Of a stretch of DNA of 64,000 nucleotides, positions 53,995 to 63,933 are shown one piece after another. The notes under the pieces were generated by a model that did not search any database, was not told the DNA's origin, and saw only the letters and a program-made list of their open reading frames with translations. A program made the position numbers and the translations under genes. Source of the DNA: Plasmodiophora brassicae. Lineage: Eukaryota > Endomyxa: Phytomyxea > Phytomyxea > Plasmodiophorida. The stretch spans positions 310,001 through 374,000 of the forward strand of contig CP145424.1 in the NCBI GenBank assembly GCA_036867785.1, read 5' to 3'. Position 1 is the stretch's first letter. Each line of letters opens with the position of its first letter.

Positions 53995-54250
53995 GGCCAT
54001 GCTTACCCGGACCACCTGACCAACTCCGACCGGCTTCTGACCGGGAAAAACGGCGGGCTATAAATGTTGCGGACTACATAGGTACGGCGGAGTCGAGGAA
54101 AACTGCGGGCGTCTCAGCTTCAACTGTGTCGGCTGGACCCGAGCCTGCTAATAGACCATCTGACCAACCCCGACTGGCTCCTGACCGGGAATCACGGCTG
54201 GCTATAAATGTTGCGGACCACGGCGGAGTGCGAGGAAAACTGCGGGCGCC
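53995..54250 (+). promoter_or_regulatory. Tandemly duplicated TATA promoter of the zinc-finger gene
   Basis: A ~130-bp unit occurs twice in a row (about 53995-54120 and 54130-54250), each with GACCGGGAA, GGCTATAAATGTTGCGGAC and GAGGAAAACTGCGGGCG in order. The inverted copy of the gene (58.62-58.75 kb) has only one unit (GTGCTATAAATGTTGCGGAC). The TATA box lies about 100-125 bp upstream of the ATG at 54314 in the proximal copy. Confidence 0.65.
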
Positions 54251-54313
54251 TCTGCTTCAACTTCGTCTCAGGGCATCAGCACGCCATTTTCGATCTGGCG
54301 TGTTGTCGCAGCA

Positions 54314-55168
54314 ATGGCATCGTTGTGCGCTCTGCTCCTGACGTTGCTGACGGGCCTCTTTGCGTTCGCTGCCAGTACCGATGGCGGACCTGACTCGTTT
54401 TCGCGGTTGATGCCCGAGGCGGATGCCTGGGGGACGCCCTCGTACGCGGACGGCGTCGCGACGCCACCCGGACGTGACATCTCCACCGGGGCAGGCATAC
54501 CTGTTAAAGAACTCCGACGGCGTTCCAAGTGGGCTTCAGCGAGAGGCGTTAAGTTCGAATCCAGTCCAGTGTGCTTCGATCGAGAGAACCCAGCGTCCGC
54601 CGGCGCCGCCACAGTCGATCGTGCACCTGGAATGACGGAGCCAACAGCGTTGTCGCACATGCTCTCGCCTTGCAAGTATCAATGCCGGCGTTGCAATTAC
54701 GGCTTCGTATGTAGGTCTTACTGGGAGGAGCACGAGAAGACATGCGAGGGTCCCCAACAACCGCTCGACTGCAAGAATATCCGGGGGAAGAACCTGAAGT
54801 TTAAGTCCAGACGGAAGCTCCATATGGTCCAGGGCACCAATTTGTTCGGGACATTTCAAGACTCGGTCGAGGGAGCCACTTCGACTGCGGCAACGACCCA
54901 GGTGGGCGCAGGTCCGTACTCAGCCGACCCTACAACCGAAGACGACAGTGACGCTGGCTGTCCTATCCTCGAGGACATCGTGAATATGGACGCGTTCGGC
55001 AAGCCCTTCAGCCCCCCTGCGGTCTACCACAGCGAAACGGGCTGGCGGTCATTCGAGCCTGATCTTGTGTATATGGACGGGACGGGTCATTCAAACGTTC
55101 ACGAACCGGTAACCTCAAGTCATCACCCGGGTCGAAGGGCTCTCTATACTCGTGAGCGACATCCATGA
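54314..55168 (+). CDS. Secreted C2H2 zinc-finger protein, copy 1
   Basis: 284 aa. Signal peptide ASLCALLLTLLTGLFAFAAS, then a Ser/Pro/Arg-rich stretch, a finger YQCRRCNYGFVCRSYWEEHE followed by KTC, and a second CKNIRGKNLKFKSRRKLHM. The acidic C-terminus includes EDDSDAGCPILEDIVNMDAF. Compared with copy 2 it lacks about 16 codons around the second finger (KFHAGDGPNLFRTF.. shortened), so the second His pair is lost and that finger is probably broken. Zinc fingers behind a signal peptide are uncommon; in secreted pathogen effectors such domains can act in a host nucleus, but that is speculation here. Confidence 0.7.
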   Translation: MASLCALLLTLLTGLFAFAASTDGGPDSFSRLMPEADAWGTPSYADGVATPPGRDISTGAGIPVKELRRRSKWASARGVKFESSPVCFDRENPASAGAATVDRAPGMTEPTALSHMLSPCKYQCRRCNYGFVCRSYWEEHEKTCEGPQQPLDCKNIRGKNLKFKSRRKLHMVQGTNLFGTFQDSVEGATSTAATTQVGAGPYSADPTTEDDSDAGCPILEDIVNMDAFGKPFSPPAVYHSETGWRSFEPDLVYMDGTGHSNVHEPVTSSHHPGRRALYTRERHP

Positions 55169-55564
55169 TCCTCGACAACATCTTCGAACGGTACCTGATG
55201 CGATCCGGCCCGGGATGTCATTCTCTGAATACACGTAGCGACATGTGCGCTTCCGTCATGCCTCGCGTATACCGGTCTCATAGTCGATGAGGCAGGGGGA
55301 GTATATCTAACCGATGCAACACAGCATTTGGTAGCGCCTCGGGTGCTCACCTGGGATGAGCTTAATATTCCGCGACATTTGGTGCATCGTACAGTATAAC
55401 TTGTTCTGATATTCATATGACAGGCCGGACCTGAGCCTGGAGATCATCGTGGTCGTTCTTATTCGGACCATTAATTTGGCCAACGCCGGCCGGCACATGA
55501 ATGCCATGATTGGGAAACAACTGGGCGCGGTAGCCCGGGCCCGGCCGGACTCCGAGTCTGCGGC

Positions 55565-56510
55565 AACTCCAGTATGGCGCTGGTTTGCGTCGGTTGGTTG
55601 CCTGCCCCCTGCCGTCACCACCATCATCCAGTGGCAGAGTCACGTTCCTGTCGCCGCGGAATGCTGACCTCCTGTCACTGTCGTTCCTGTGACGGCCAGC
55701 TCGTCGACAGGATTCGAATCTCCGGCCGAACCGCGACCCGCAGTGCGCTGCAGCCGGGTCTTCGTCCGACTGGGGGCTTCACTCTGCTATTGGTTACGTG
55801 CCGGGAAGGTCAACGCTCGTAATCGTCTGATACGCATCGATGCTGTCGCTCCTTACCGTGATGCTCGCGTTCGCGCCCATTGCCAAATCTGTCGACAGTG
55901 CGCCTACCAGTCCACTTCCACGATCACCGTCGTCGAGCGTTTCGTCGCTGACGCCCACCAACCAGCCGCTCCTGCACGCAGACAGCACCGAGACCCTGAT
56001 CCCAAAATCTTTGTCGTCGACGATCGTCACGTGGCCACATCCAACTAGCGCGTCACCGACCCATGCATCGTCAGCGGCAACGTACAAGACATTAGGCAGT
56101 CTGTCGCCCTGGCCAACGGACGCCTCGTGTGACACGACATCGCCAACCGCCTGGTTCGGGACGCAACTACCTCTGCTTGATGTCCTGCTGGCGTTGATGG
56201 TCCTGATCTCAGCGGTGCACTCTGTCGTGAATACTGCAAGCGGTGGCCCACGCCAGATGAAGTACTGGTTAACATCGGGCAGTGCAGAATCTGATTGCTA
56301 ATCTTGCCGCACAGATTGTCGGCGCCTCCGAAGGTCACCCGGAGAGCACGTATGGCTGATTCCGGGGCCATGAAGGCAAAGCATCGGGCCCGCAAGCCAG
56401 CGACCTGTCGTCCACCCTGGAGACCGTGAATGAACATATGATAGTACTTTAAATACAATGAACAACACGTGCCCTTGGGTGGTCTAACCGTCGACGGGGC
56501 ATGTGCATAG
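55565..56510 (+). repeat. Cassette repeat unit S, copy 2
   Basis: Direct repeat of 52840-53760 lying 3' of the first zinc-finger gene. Confidence 0.85.
55840..56301 (+). CDS. Small secreted/membrane Ser/Thr/Pro-rich protein, copy 2
   Basis: 153 aa, same layout as copy 1: signal peptide MLSLLTVMLAFAPIAKS, Ser/Thr-rich middle, C-terminal helix LPLLDVLLALMVLISAVHSV. A net one-codon deletion and several substitutions (HADSTETLIPKSLSSTIVTW) fall in the middle region, while the signal peptide and C-terminal helix are nearly invariant, a pattern suggesting the hydrophobic ends matter most. Confidence 0.6.
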   Translation: MLSLLTVMLAFAPIAKSVDSAPTSPLPRSPSSSVSSLTPTNQPLLHADSTETLIPKSLSSTIVTWPHPTSASPTHASSAATYKTLGSLSPWPTDASCDTTSPTAWFGTQLPLLDVLLALMVLISAVHSVVNTASGGPRQMKYWLTSGSAESDC

Positions 56511-57728
56511 CATAACCATGACTGATGACGTACTTGTTGTTAAGTGTATTCAAAGTATAACCATACCCTCTGTGCATTTAGGGTCGCCAGAGTGGTCGAC
56601 AGATTGCTGGCTTGCGGCCCCCATGCTTTGCCTTCTTGGGTGGGAGGGAAACTTCGGGCGTCGCTGCTTCAGCTTCCCCTCTGCGCCTCTCTGGCGTGTT
56701 GTTACTAACGACACGCCAGAATGGCTTGCCAGATTGCATTGAAGTCAAATCGATTACGTACGTGTGAGCGCTGTAGCCGATCGACGTTGTCCCACAAATC
56801 ATCGTCGTGTTCGTCGTCATTGTCGGGGTTAGGGCTATAGCTGTAAAGATGCACCTCGATAATCAGTGATTCGCTCTATGTTAGTATCGCCCCATCAGTT
56901 ACGTTCCTCCTTGGGTCGAGGAATGCTGCAGTTAAAGCAACATTTCTGAGTTGAGGTACGTGTCGCATCGTACTTCTTGGGGCTGCAGGTACCGCTGCGC
57001 ACAGTCTCACCCGAACTCAGGACGACATTACAATGGTTGATCACTTTCTCGTTGGCCTGAACTGAGTGTATGGTCTCCAACCTCGCCGGAAGGTCCAGAA
57101 ACGGGGCAATGTGCTCTCAGCCAGTCGTCGTTGTCGAGCTGGAAGTGCTTGAGATCTGGGCAACGTGCTCACCCCGCAATAGCGTCGAGTGCAGGCCTAA
57201 GTTCGAGACACAGTTGGATCACTACATATCTGTGCTGAGTTGAACCTCGTGGGGCAGCCCGAGCAAGGCGGCTCCCACACGGGCGCCTTGCAACATTGCT
57301 GACGTGGTTTGTCGCAAGCAATGAACGAATACGGATCAAGACAGGTTTACCAATGCATCGCGCGTCGACGCAGCAAATGAAGTTCTCCCGGTGAGGAGCC
57401 GTCCGGGTTTGGGCCAGAAGGTCCAGGTAAGCATGATCGATATCCAGGCTCGGGTCCGGCCTGTCAGATGAATATCAGGACACGTTATACGTACGATCGA
57501 TGCACGAAATGCCGCGGAATGCTCGTCCCCGGTGAGCGCCTTAGACGCTGCACGTCCCGGTTCGGCGCCAAATGCTGTGACGCATCGGTTATTCAACGTC
57601 CCTGCATCGCCGACCGTACGTTAGACTGGTACGCAAAGCATGACCGAAGCGAACATGTAGCTAAGTGTATTCAAAGTATACGTCTAGGCCGCATCGAATC
57701 AGGTGCCGTCCGAAGACGTTGTCGAGGT
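56511..57728. other. Centre of the inverted cassette cluster, no gene supported
   Basis: About 1.2 kb spacer. It includes the 3' flank of the second zinc-finger gene, whose counterpart lies at 55.17-55.44 kb in inverted orientation. The repeated motif AACGACACGCCAGAATGG (56708) resembles an inverted echo of GGCGTGTTGTTACTAACG (56691). No domain-bearing ORF. Confidence 0.45.
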
Positions 57729-58616
57729 TCACGGATGACGTTCACGAGAGAGCCCTTCGACCCAGATGACATCATGACTTGCGGTTACCGGTTCGTGAAC
57801 GTTTAAACGACCCGGCCCGTCCATATACGCAAGATCAGACTCGAATGACGGCCAGCCGGTTTCGCTGTGGTAGACCGCAGGGGTACTGCAGGACTTGCCA
57901 AACGCGTCCATATCCACGATATCCTCGAGGATAGGCCATCCAGCGTCACTCTCGTCTTCATTTGTAGGGCCGGCAGCTGAATGCGGACCTTCGCCTACCT
58001 GAGGCGGTGCCGTGGTCGAAGTGCCCCCCTCGACCGAGTCTTTCGAAATCGTGAGAAATGTCCTGAACAAATTGGGGCCGTCACCTGCATGGAACTTCAT
58101 GTGGAGCTTCAATCTGGACTTAGACTTCAGTTTCTTCCCGCGGATATTCTTGCACTCGAGCGGTTGTTGGGGCCCCGCGCATGTCTTCTCGTGCTGCTCC
58201 CAGTAAGACTTACGTACGTAGTCGTAATTGCAACGCCGGCATTGATACTTGTAAGGCGAGAGCATGTTCGACAACGCTGTTGGTTCCATCTTTCCAGGTG
58301 CACGTGCGACTGTGCCGGCGCCTGCGGACGCACCAGGGATCTCTCGATCGAAGCAGACTGGAATGGATTCGAACTTAACGCCTCTCGCTGAAGCCCACTG
58401 GGAACGCCGTCGGAGGTCTTTAACAGGTATGCCTGTCCCGGCGGAGATGTGACGTCCGGGTGGCGTCGCGACGCCGTCCGCGTACGAGCTGGGCGTCTCC
58501 CGGGCATCCGCCTCTGGCATCAACCGCGAAAACGAGTCAGGTCCGCCATCGGTACTGGCAGCGAACGCAAAGAGGCCCGTCAGCAACGTCAGGAGTAGAG
58601 CGCACAACGCTGCCAT
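57729..58616 (-). CDS. Secreted C2H2 zinc-finger protein, copy 2
   Basis: 295 aa from the ATG at 58616. Signal peptide AALCALLLTLLTGLFAFAAS; finger 1 YQCRRCNYDYVRKSYWEQHE then KTC (C2HC type); finger 2 CKNIRGKKLKSKSRLKLHMK then FH. The acidic segment EDESDAGWPILEDIVDMDAF is almost unchanged between copies. About 80% identical to copy 1. The longer version with a complete second finger is probably ancestral. Lies in inverted orientation to copy 1, 2.6 kb apart. Confidence 0.72.
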   Translation of the reverse strand: MAALCALLLTLLTGLFAFAASTDGGPDSFSRLMPEADARETPSSYADGVATPPGRHISAGTGIPVKDLRRRSQWASARGVKFESIPVCFDREIPGASAGAGTVARAPGKMEPTALSNMLSPYKYQCRRCNYDYVRKSYWEQHEKTCAGPQQPLECKNIRGKKLKSKSRLKLHMKFHAGDGPNLFRTFLTISKDSVEGGTSTTAPPQVGEGPHSAAGPTNEDESDAGWPILEDIVDMDAFGKSCSTPAVYHSETGWPSFESDLAYMDGPGRLNVHEPVTASHDVIWVEGLSRERHP

Positions 58617-58939
58617 TGCTGCGATGACACGCCAGATCGAAAATGGCGTGCTGAGGCCCTGAGACAAAGTTGAAGTAGAGACGCCCGCAGTTTTCCTCGA
58701 ACTCCGCCGTAGTCCGCAACATTTATAGCACGCCGTTTTTCCCGGTCAGAGGCCGGTCGGGGTGTGGGCCGCTAGCACGACCACTATGTTGTCCAGACTC
58801 GGGTCCGGCCTGCAAGATGAAAGTCAGGTCAAGTACGGTACACCACCTGTCGTGTAAGTCCCGTCCCGGGTGAGCTCGTTAGGCGTTTCTCCCGAAATAC
58901 CTCGGACTCTACCCGTCGCGGTTCGGCGCCAAGATGGTT

Positions 58940-59910
58940 AAACTTTGAATACACTCAACAACACGTGCACATCATCAGTTATGGTTATGCTATGCAGATG
59001 CCCCGTCGACGGTTAGACCACCCAAGGGCACGTGTTGTTCATTGTATTTAAAGTACTATCCTATGTTCATTCATGGTCGCCAGGGTGGTCGACAGGTGGC
59101 TTGCTTGCGGGCCCCACGCTGTGCCTTCCTCGTTGCGGAATCACCCATACGTGCTCTCCGGGTGACCTTCGGAGGCGCCGACAATCTGTGCGGCAAGATT
59201 AGCAATCAGATTCTGCACTGCCCGATGTTAACCAGTACTTCATCTGGCGTGGGCCACCGCTTGCAGTATTCACGACAGAGTGCACCGCTGACACCAGGAC
59301 CATCAACGCCAGCAGGACATCAAGCAGAGGTAGTTGCGTCCCGAACCAGGCGGTTGGCGATGTCGTGTCACACGAGGCCTCCGTTGGCCAGGGCGACAGA
59401 CTGCCTACTGTGTTATACGTTGCCGGTGACGATGCATAGGTCGGTGTCGCGCTAGTTGGATGTGGCCACGTGACGATCATCGACGACGGAATGCTTGGGA
59501 TCAGGGTCCCGGCGCTGTGATCTGCGTGCAGGAGCGGCTGGTTGGTGGGCGTCAGCGACGAAACGCTCGACGACGGTGATCGTGGAAGTGGACTGGTAGG
59601 CGCACTGTCGACAGATTTGGCAATGGGCGCGAACGCGAGCATCACGGTAAGGAGCGACAGCATCGATGCGTATCAGACGATTACGAGCGTTGACCTTCCC
59701 GGCACGTAACCAATAGCAGAATGAAGCCCCCAGTCGGACGAAGACCCGGCTGCAGCGCACTACGTGTCGCGGTTCGGCCGGAGATTCGAATCCTGTCGAC
59801 GAGCTGGCCGTCACAGGAACGACAGTGACAGGAGGTCAGCATTCCGCGGCGACAAGAACCTGACTCTACCACTGGATGATGGTGGTGACGGCAGGGGGCA
59901 ACCAACCGGC
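58940..59910 (-). repeat. Cassette repeat unit S, copy 3 (inverted)
   Basis: Inverted copy of 52840-53760. Together with 57470-58880 it forms the second arm of the large inverted duplication (arm 1 about 52.84-55.44 kb, arm 2 about 57.45-59.91 kb). Confidence 0.85.
59199..59663 (-). CDS. Small secreted/membrane Ser/Thr/Pro-rich protein, copy 3
   Basis: 154 aa, signal peptide MLSLLTVMLAFAPIAKS and C-terminal helix LPLLDVLLALMVLVSAVHSV. It combines differences seen in copy 1 (HADHSAGTLIPSIPSSMIV) with differences seen in copy 2 (KYWLTSGSAESDC end), suggesting gene conversion among the three copies. Confidence 0.6.
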   Translation of the reverse strand: MLSLLTVMLAFAPIAKSVDSAPTSPLPRSPSSSVSSLTPTNQPLLHADHSAGTLIPSIPSSMIVTWPHPTSATPTYASSPATYNTVGSLSPWPTEASCDTTSPTAWFGTQLPLLDVLLALMVLVSAVHSVVNTASGGPRQMKYWLTSGSAESDC

Positions 59911-60221
59911 GCAAACAGGCGCCGAGCCGCCGAGGACCAAGGAGTTGCCGCAGACCCGGAGTTCGGCCAGGGGGCCGCAGTTCTTCCCGGTCATGTGCCG
60001 TCCGGCGTTGGCCAGGTGGTCCGAATCTATAAGAACGACCACTATGATCTCCGGGCTCGGGTCCGGCCTGTCAGATGAATAACCGGCCATGTTCGATATG
60101 CTTGTAGCGGCCTGTGACATCCGGTAGAGTTAAGGCACGCTCCATGTTATTATGCTCCATGCCGCCTGTTCACGGTGTCCGTTCGGCGTCCGTACGGCGT
60201 CTACGATAAGACATTGCGCCG

Positions 60222-60904
60222 GGCAGAACAAGAACCGGCACATCTTTGCCATGTGCGCCGAGCTGGTGGATCCCAGCAGTCCGCTGTTCAGCGGCTTCAG
60301 GTCGATCCACCTGAAGTACCCAGAGGTCGGCCACACGTTCCTCATCTGCGACCGCATATTCTCCACGATCGCGCGCAAGGCCAAGCAGATCCGCATCTAC
60401 GACCCGAAGAACTGGGTGACGGCCATCAATCAGTTCTACATGGGCCGACCGAATCCCCACCGCGCCAAGTGGATGGACCGTCTCGACTTCCTGAACTACG
60501 CAGAGCACCTGGAGCCGGGTGCACCGTGTTGGGCGGCCGCGCCTCTGATCCAGCCGAGTCCTTGTCGATCTCGCCTCTACGGTGGATCCACTTCGGCCAG
60601 ATCGTCAACATCCGCCATCCCGGCGAGATGTGGGCCAAGACCTCGCTGAAGGTGGAGGATGCGTGGACCAAGATACGCTTCACCAAGCCGGCCCCGAACG
60701 AGGTGGTTGTCCTGGAAGCATGCTATCCCGTCGAGCTGCCGATCGACGCGATAAAGATGGACGCGTTGCACGCCGAACATGCCGGTACAGTATCGGCATC
60801 AGTGGCCTGCACCCGATCAGGAGAAGCTGAAGGCTGCCAAGAGAGCACAGGCCGCCAAGCGGCAGGCGCGCCGTGCGACGCCGATGAATGAACTGAGACT
60901 GTTA
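60222..60904 (+). pseudogene. Transposase-like (DUF7869-type) fragment, hairpin arm 1
   Basis: Reads CAGQNKNRHIFAMCAELV, then YPEVGHTFLICDRIFSTI, then KQIRIYDPKNWVTAI, the order CxGQNKN..GHT..D..F typical of the RNase-H-like DUF7869 group of mobile-element proteins. A 16-nt and an 8-nt deletion relative to arm 2 break the frame, and there is no N-terminal domain. Confidence 0.55.
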
Positions 60905-61622
60905 GCTGCTGTAAATTCCACCGCCATAACAGTCTCAGTTCATTCATCGGCGTCGCACGGCGCGCCTGCCGCTTGGCGGCCTGTGCTCTCTTGGCAGCCT
61001 TCAGCTTCTCCTGATCGGGTGCAGGCCACAGATGCCGATACTGTACCGGCATGTTCGGCGTGTAGCCGTGCAACGCGTCCATCTTTATCGCGTCGATCGG
61101 CAGCTCGACGGGATAGCATGCTTCCAGGACAACCACCTCGTTCGGGGCCGGCTTGGTGAAGCATATCTTGGTCCACGCATCCTCCACCTTCAGCGAGGTC
61201 TTGGCCCACATCTCGCCGGGATGGCTGATGTTGACGATCTGGCCGAAGTGGATCCACCGTAGAGGCGAGATCGACAAGGACTCGGCTGGATCGGAGGCGC
61301 GGCCGCCCAACACGGTGCACCCGACAAACTTGTAGCGCGGCTCCAGGTGCTCTGCGTAGTTCAGGAAGTCGAGTCGGTCCATCCACTTGGCGCGGTGGGG
61401 ATTCGGTCGGTCCTTGTAGAACTGGGTGATGGCCGTCACCCAGTCCTTCGGGTCGTAGATGCGGATCTGCTTGGCCTTGCGCTCGATCGTGGAGAATATG
61501 CGGTCGCAGATGAGGAACGTGTGGCCGACCTCTGGGTACTTCAGGTGGATCGACCTGACGCCGCTGAACAGCGGACTGCTGGGATCCACCAGCTCGGCGC
61601 ACATGGCAAAGATGTGCCGGTT
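60233..61622. repeat. Near-perfect inverted repeat (hairpin), ~0.68-kb arms, 22-nt loop
   Basis: Arms 60233-60904 and 60927-61622 are reverse complements at about 97% apart from two small indels. At the centre GAGACTGTTA and TAACAGTCTC face each other across 22 nt (60905-60926). Confidence 0.9.
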
Positions 61623-61655
61623 CGTGTTCACAATTAGTACATTATGAGGTTGCAT
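60927..61655 (-). pseudogene. Transposase-like (DUF7869-type) fragment, hairpin arm 2
   Basis: Open from NRHIFAMCAELVDPSSPL at the outer end through KFVGCTVLGGRASD, WIHFGQIVNISHPGEMW, CYPVELPIDAIKMDAL and a basic tail (EKLKAAKRAQAAKRQARR). The frame is intact, but the CAGQNK part is missing because the arm begins at NRHIF; the first residues (MQPHNVLIV) come from flanking DNA. A remnant rather than a full transposase. Confidence 0.5.
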
Positions 61656-63408
61656 TGACGTGTTGCCCGTGATGTGCTCCGGTAGGGCACATCTTCATGT
61701 GTGTTCTAGTTGGTACTGTTCGCCGGCGAACCCTCTCGATCTCTTTTCTGCTCCCCGTCGTCGTGCGGTTCAATCCTTGCTCTTCATTGAGCCCCAAATT
61801 ATGTATGGTCAGAACGGTCCCGCCGGCTCTGTTCCCGTATGGTCCCATCTCATACGTACGGGAATCAAAGAGAGCTCTAAACTCTAGTATGCTAGCAGTA
61901 GCGGCACTGCTGCAGCGGGGATATTTCCAGCGTGCCCAGCACTGACCGTGGACACACCCGTCCAGAGCAATTCCCCTTGCGCGCGCAGAACGACGCCTTC
62001 CTCTTTGCTGCCCTCGTTCTGCCGCGGCGCAGTCTGTCCTGGATCATCGTTGGATGGAAATATGTGCAGAGCGGAATCGTCTCCCGTCAAACGAATTGGG
62101 AGATGGATTTGGATATGAATCTGCTGTCGGGCAGCGTCGACGCCGTCGTCTCGGCGATCTGGGCTCCATCGGATCACGGCGGCGGCATCGTCGAGAAGGC
62201 GTGGCGATCGATATATCATGGTAGCCAGCTGGTTCTAACGCTGCTGTCGACAGAGTCGGGCCCTGCCACTGATCATCGAATGAGTGAACGTCTTAGGGAT
62301 CCGGTACCGATTAGACGCTGCGACCGGCCAGTGTCGCCCTGACATACCAATGTGACAACTTCTTGGACGAAGAATAAGAAGGATAACACGTTACTGCATG
62401 TCGTGCTTGATATCAGTACGTCGGACGATGATCTACGTACTGTGGTATGTCAGGGCGGCGCTGGATAGGCTGGTGGCCAATACTCGTGACCACAAACACC
62501 AGCAGCGGGGAATAAGCACGGGCTCTTCAAGAGGTTCACCATTCTTGATCAGCAGCAGGGCCCGACTCTGTCGACAGCTAGCAGCATCGTATGTCGATCG
62601 CCACACCATCTCGACGGCGCCGGCGCCGTGATCCCGATGCCGCCCAGATCGCCAATACGACGGCGACGCCGCCCGACAGCAGTTTCATCACCGCATCCAT
62701 CGATCTCCCAGTTCTTTTGACGGGAACGCATCCTGGATGCGCTCGATCAACTGCAGAAGCCGGCGAGGGCTGAACCGGCCATGATCGAGCACCGGCAACT
62801 CGGGCGTGTCCGCGACCAGGCGCATGTCGATCGATCATTCGCGTTACGTGTACATGGATCCGGTCCCGCGCCGAGTACAGCATGTCTTCCTCTAGGCACT
62901 CGAAGGCGGAGATGGGCCGGTGCGACTGCCTGCAGCGCAGCACGACAACGACTTTCGTCGGCAGCGGACGCAAGCGCCCATGCAACATCCTGCAGGTCAT
63001 GCGGTACGCGGGCGTCGCGCCGGGTGCCGACTACCAGCTGGCCAAGCTACGAACCACTCTCGTCATGAGCGTGTCGAGCAGGCCAAGAGTACCGGGAGTC
63101 CAGGATGCGGAACGTGGGGTAGGCGTACAGGAAACGCACGTAGGCCGTCTCCCTCGCAGAATTGGTCACTGACGCTTCGGCAGAGTTCGCACGTTACCCG
63201 ATACAGTCGTCGGCTCGGCCGCTTCTACCGCGGTGTATGACACAGTCAAGGTCGAGGCTGTGCCGGGCAGCAACGACGCTGGGCCAATTCAAATCTGCAA
63301 CAGCCCGCCCATCCTCGTTAAGAATTCCCCAGAGGTGTCCTTGACACTTCATTCAGCTATTCGTCGCGGTTGTGGAGCGCAGCGTTTGGTGGTTGTCGAC
63401 CAGCACCG
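61656..63408. other. Non-coding interval with a shorter inverted repeat
   Basis: No gene with family support. About 62085-62275 and 62555-62740 are imperfect inverted copies of each other (GTGGCGATCGA, CTGTCGACAGAGTCGGGCCC shared). Both encode a short hydrophobic peptide in one frame (cores MNLLSGSVDAVVSAIWA and MKLLSGGVAVVLAIWA), which may be a coincidental or decayed signal peptide. Confidence 0.5.
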
Positions 63409-63933
63409 ATGGTATCGGCCAACATCCTCATCCTCGCCGTCGCACTGCTCGTCGTCGGTAACGCGGACAACACCACGACGACAGGCCCGCCGGCCAGCTT
63501 GCCGCCGGCGTCGAGCCCGTTGAGCGCCCCGCCATCACCAACTGACTCGCCTCAGCAGCCGAGCACCACGTCAGCCGACCGCCCATCGCGGGTGCCAACC
63601 AAGGTGACGACCCCAAAGCCAATCAAATCAACGGCCCGTCCATCGCCAGTTCCTACCAACGTGACGACCCCAAGGCCAGCCAACACGGTAGCCCGCATAT
63701 CGGCAAAACCAAATAACGCGACGACCACGCCCCCAAGCCCAACATCAACTCCCACATCAACACCCTCCCGGGACCTCGCGAACGCGTCGCCATCGCCGAC
63801 CACCCCGCGTCCGATCCATCCTACAGCGTCTCCATCGTCGTTCGGAGTGGCACCATTGTCTGGCACGACGCGCAACGATCCTCCCCTGCTCATCATCATC
63901 TTCACATGCGTCGCTACCGCCCTGGTCTTGTAG
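63409..63933 (+). CDS. GPI-anchored mucin-like surface protein
   Basis: 174 aa. Signal peptide MVSANILILAVALLVVGNA; the remainder is Ser/Thr/Pro-rich with several N-glycosylation sites. An imperfect tandem repeat (RPSRVPTKVTTPKPI and RPSPVPTNVTTPRPA) lies in the middle. The end (PPLLIIIFTCVATALVL and stop) is a hydrophobic tail without charged residues after it, the form of a GPI-attachment signal. I chose the ATG at 63409 because it places the hydrophobic stretch at the N-terminus; an in-frame upstream start would add 13 residues. No family recognisable beyond composition. Confidence 0.6.
   Translation: MVSANILILAVALLVVGNADNTTTTGPPASLPPASSPLSAPPSPTDSPQQPSTTSADRPSRVPTKVTTPKPIKSTARPSPVPTNVTTPRPANTVARISAKPNNATTTPPSPTSTPTSTPSRDLANASPSPTTPRPIHPTASPSSFGVAPLSGTTRNDPPLLIIIFTCVATALVL

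Noticed and set aside
55144-55416. Cys-rich ORF antisense to the 3' end of zinc-finger copy 1, with a counterpart at 57468-57806
   Set aside because: Both start MNIRT but diverge by frame-altering changes and overlap the conserved zinc-finger C-terminus; best explained as antisense by-products of the duplicated gene.
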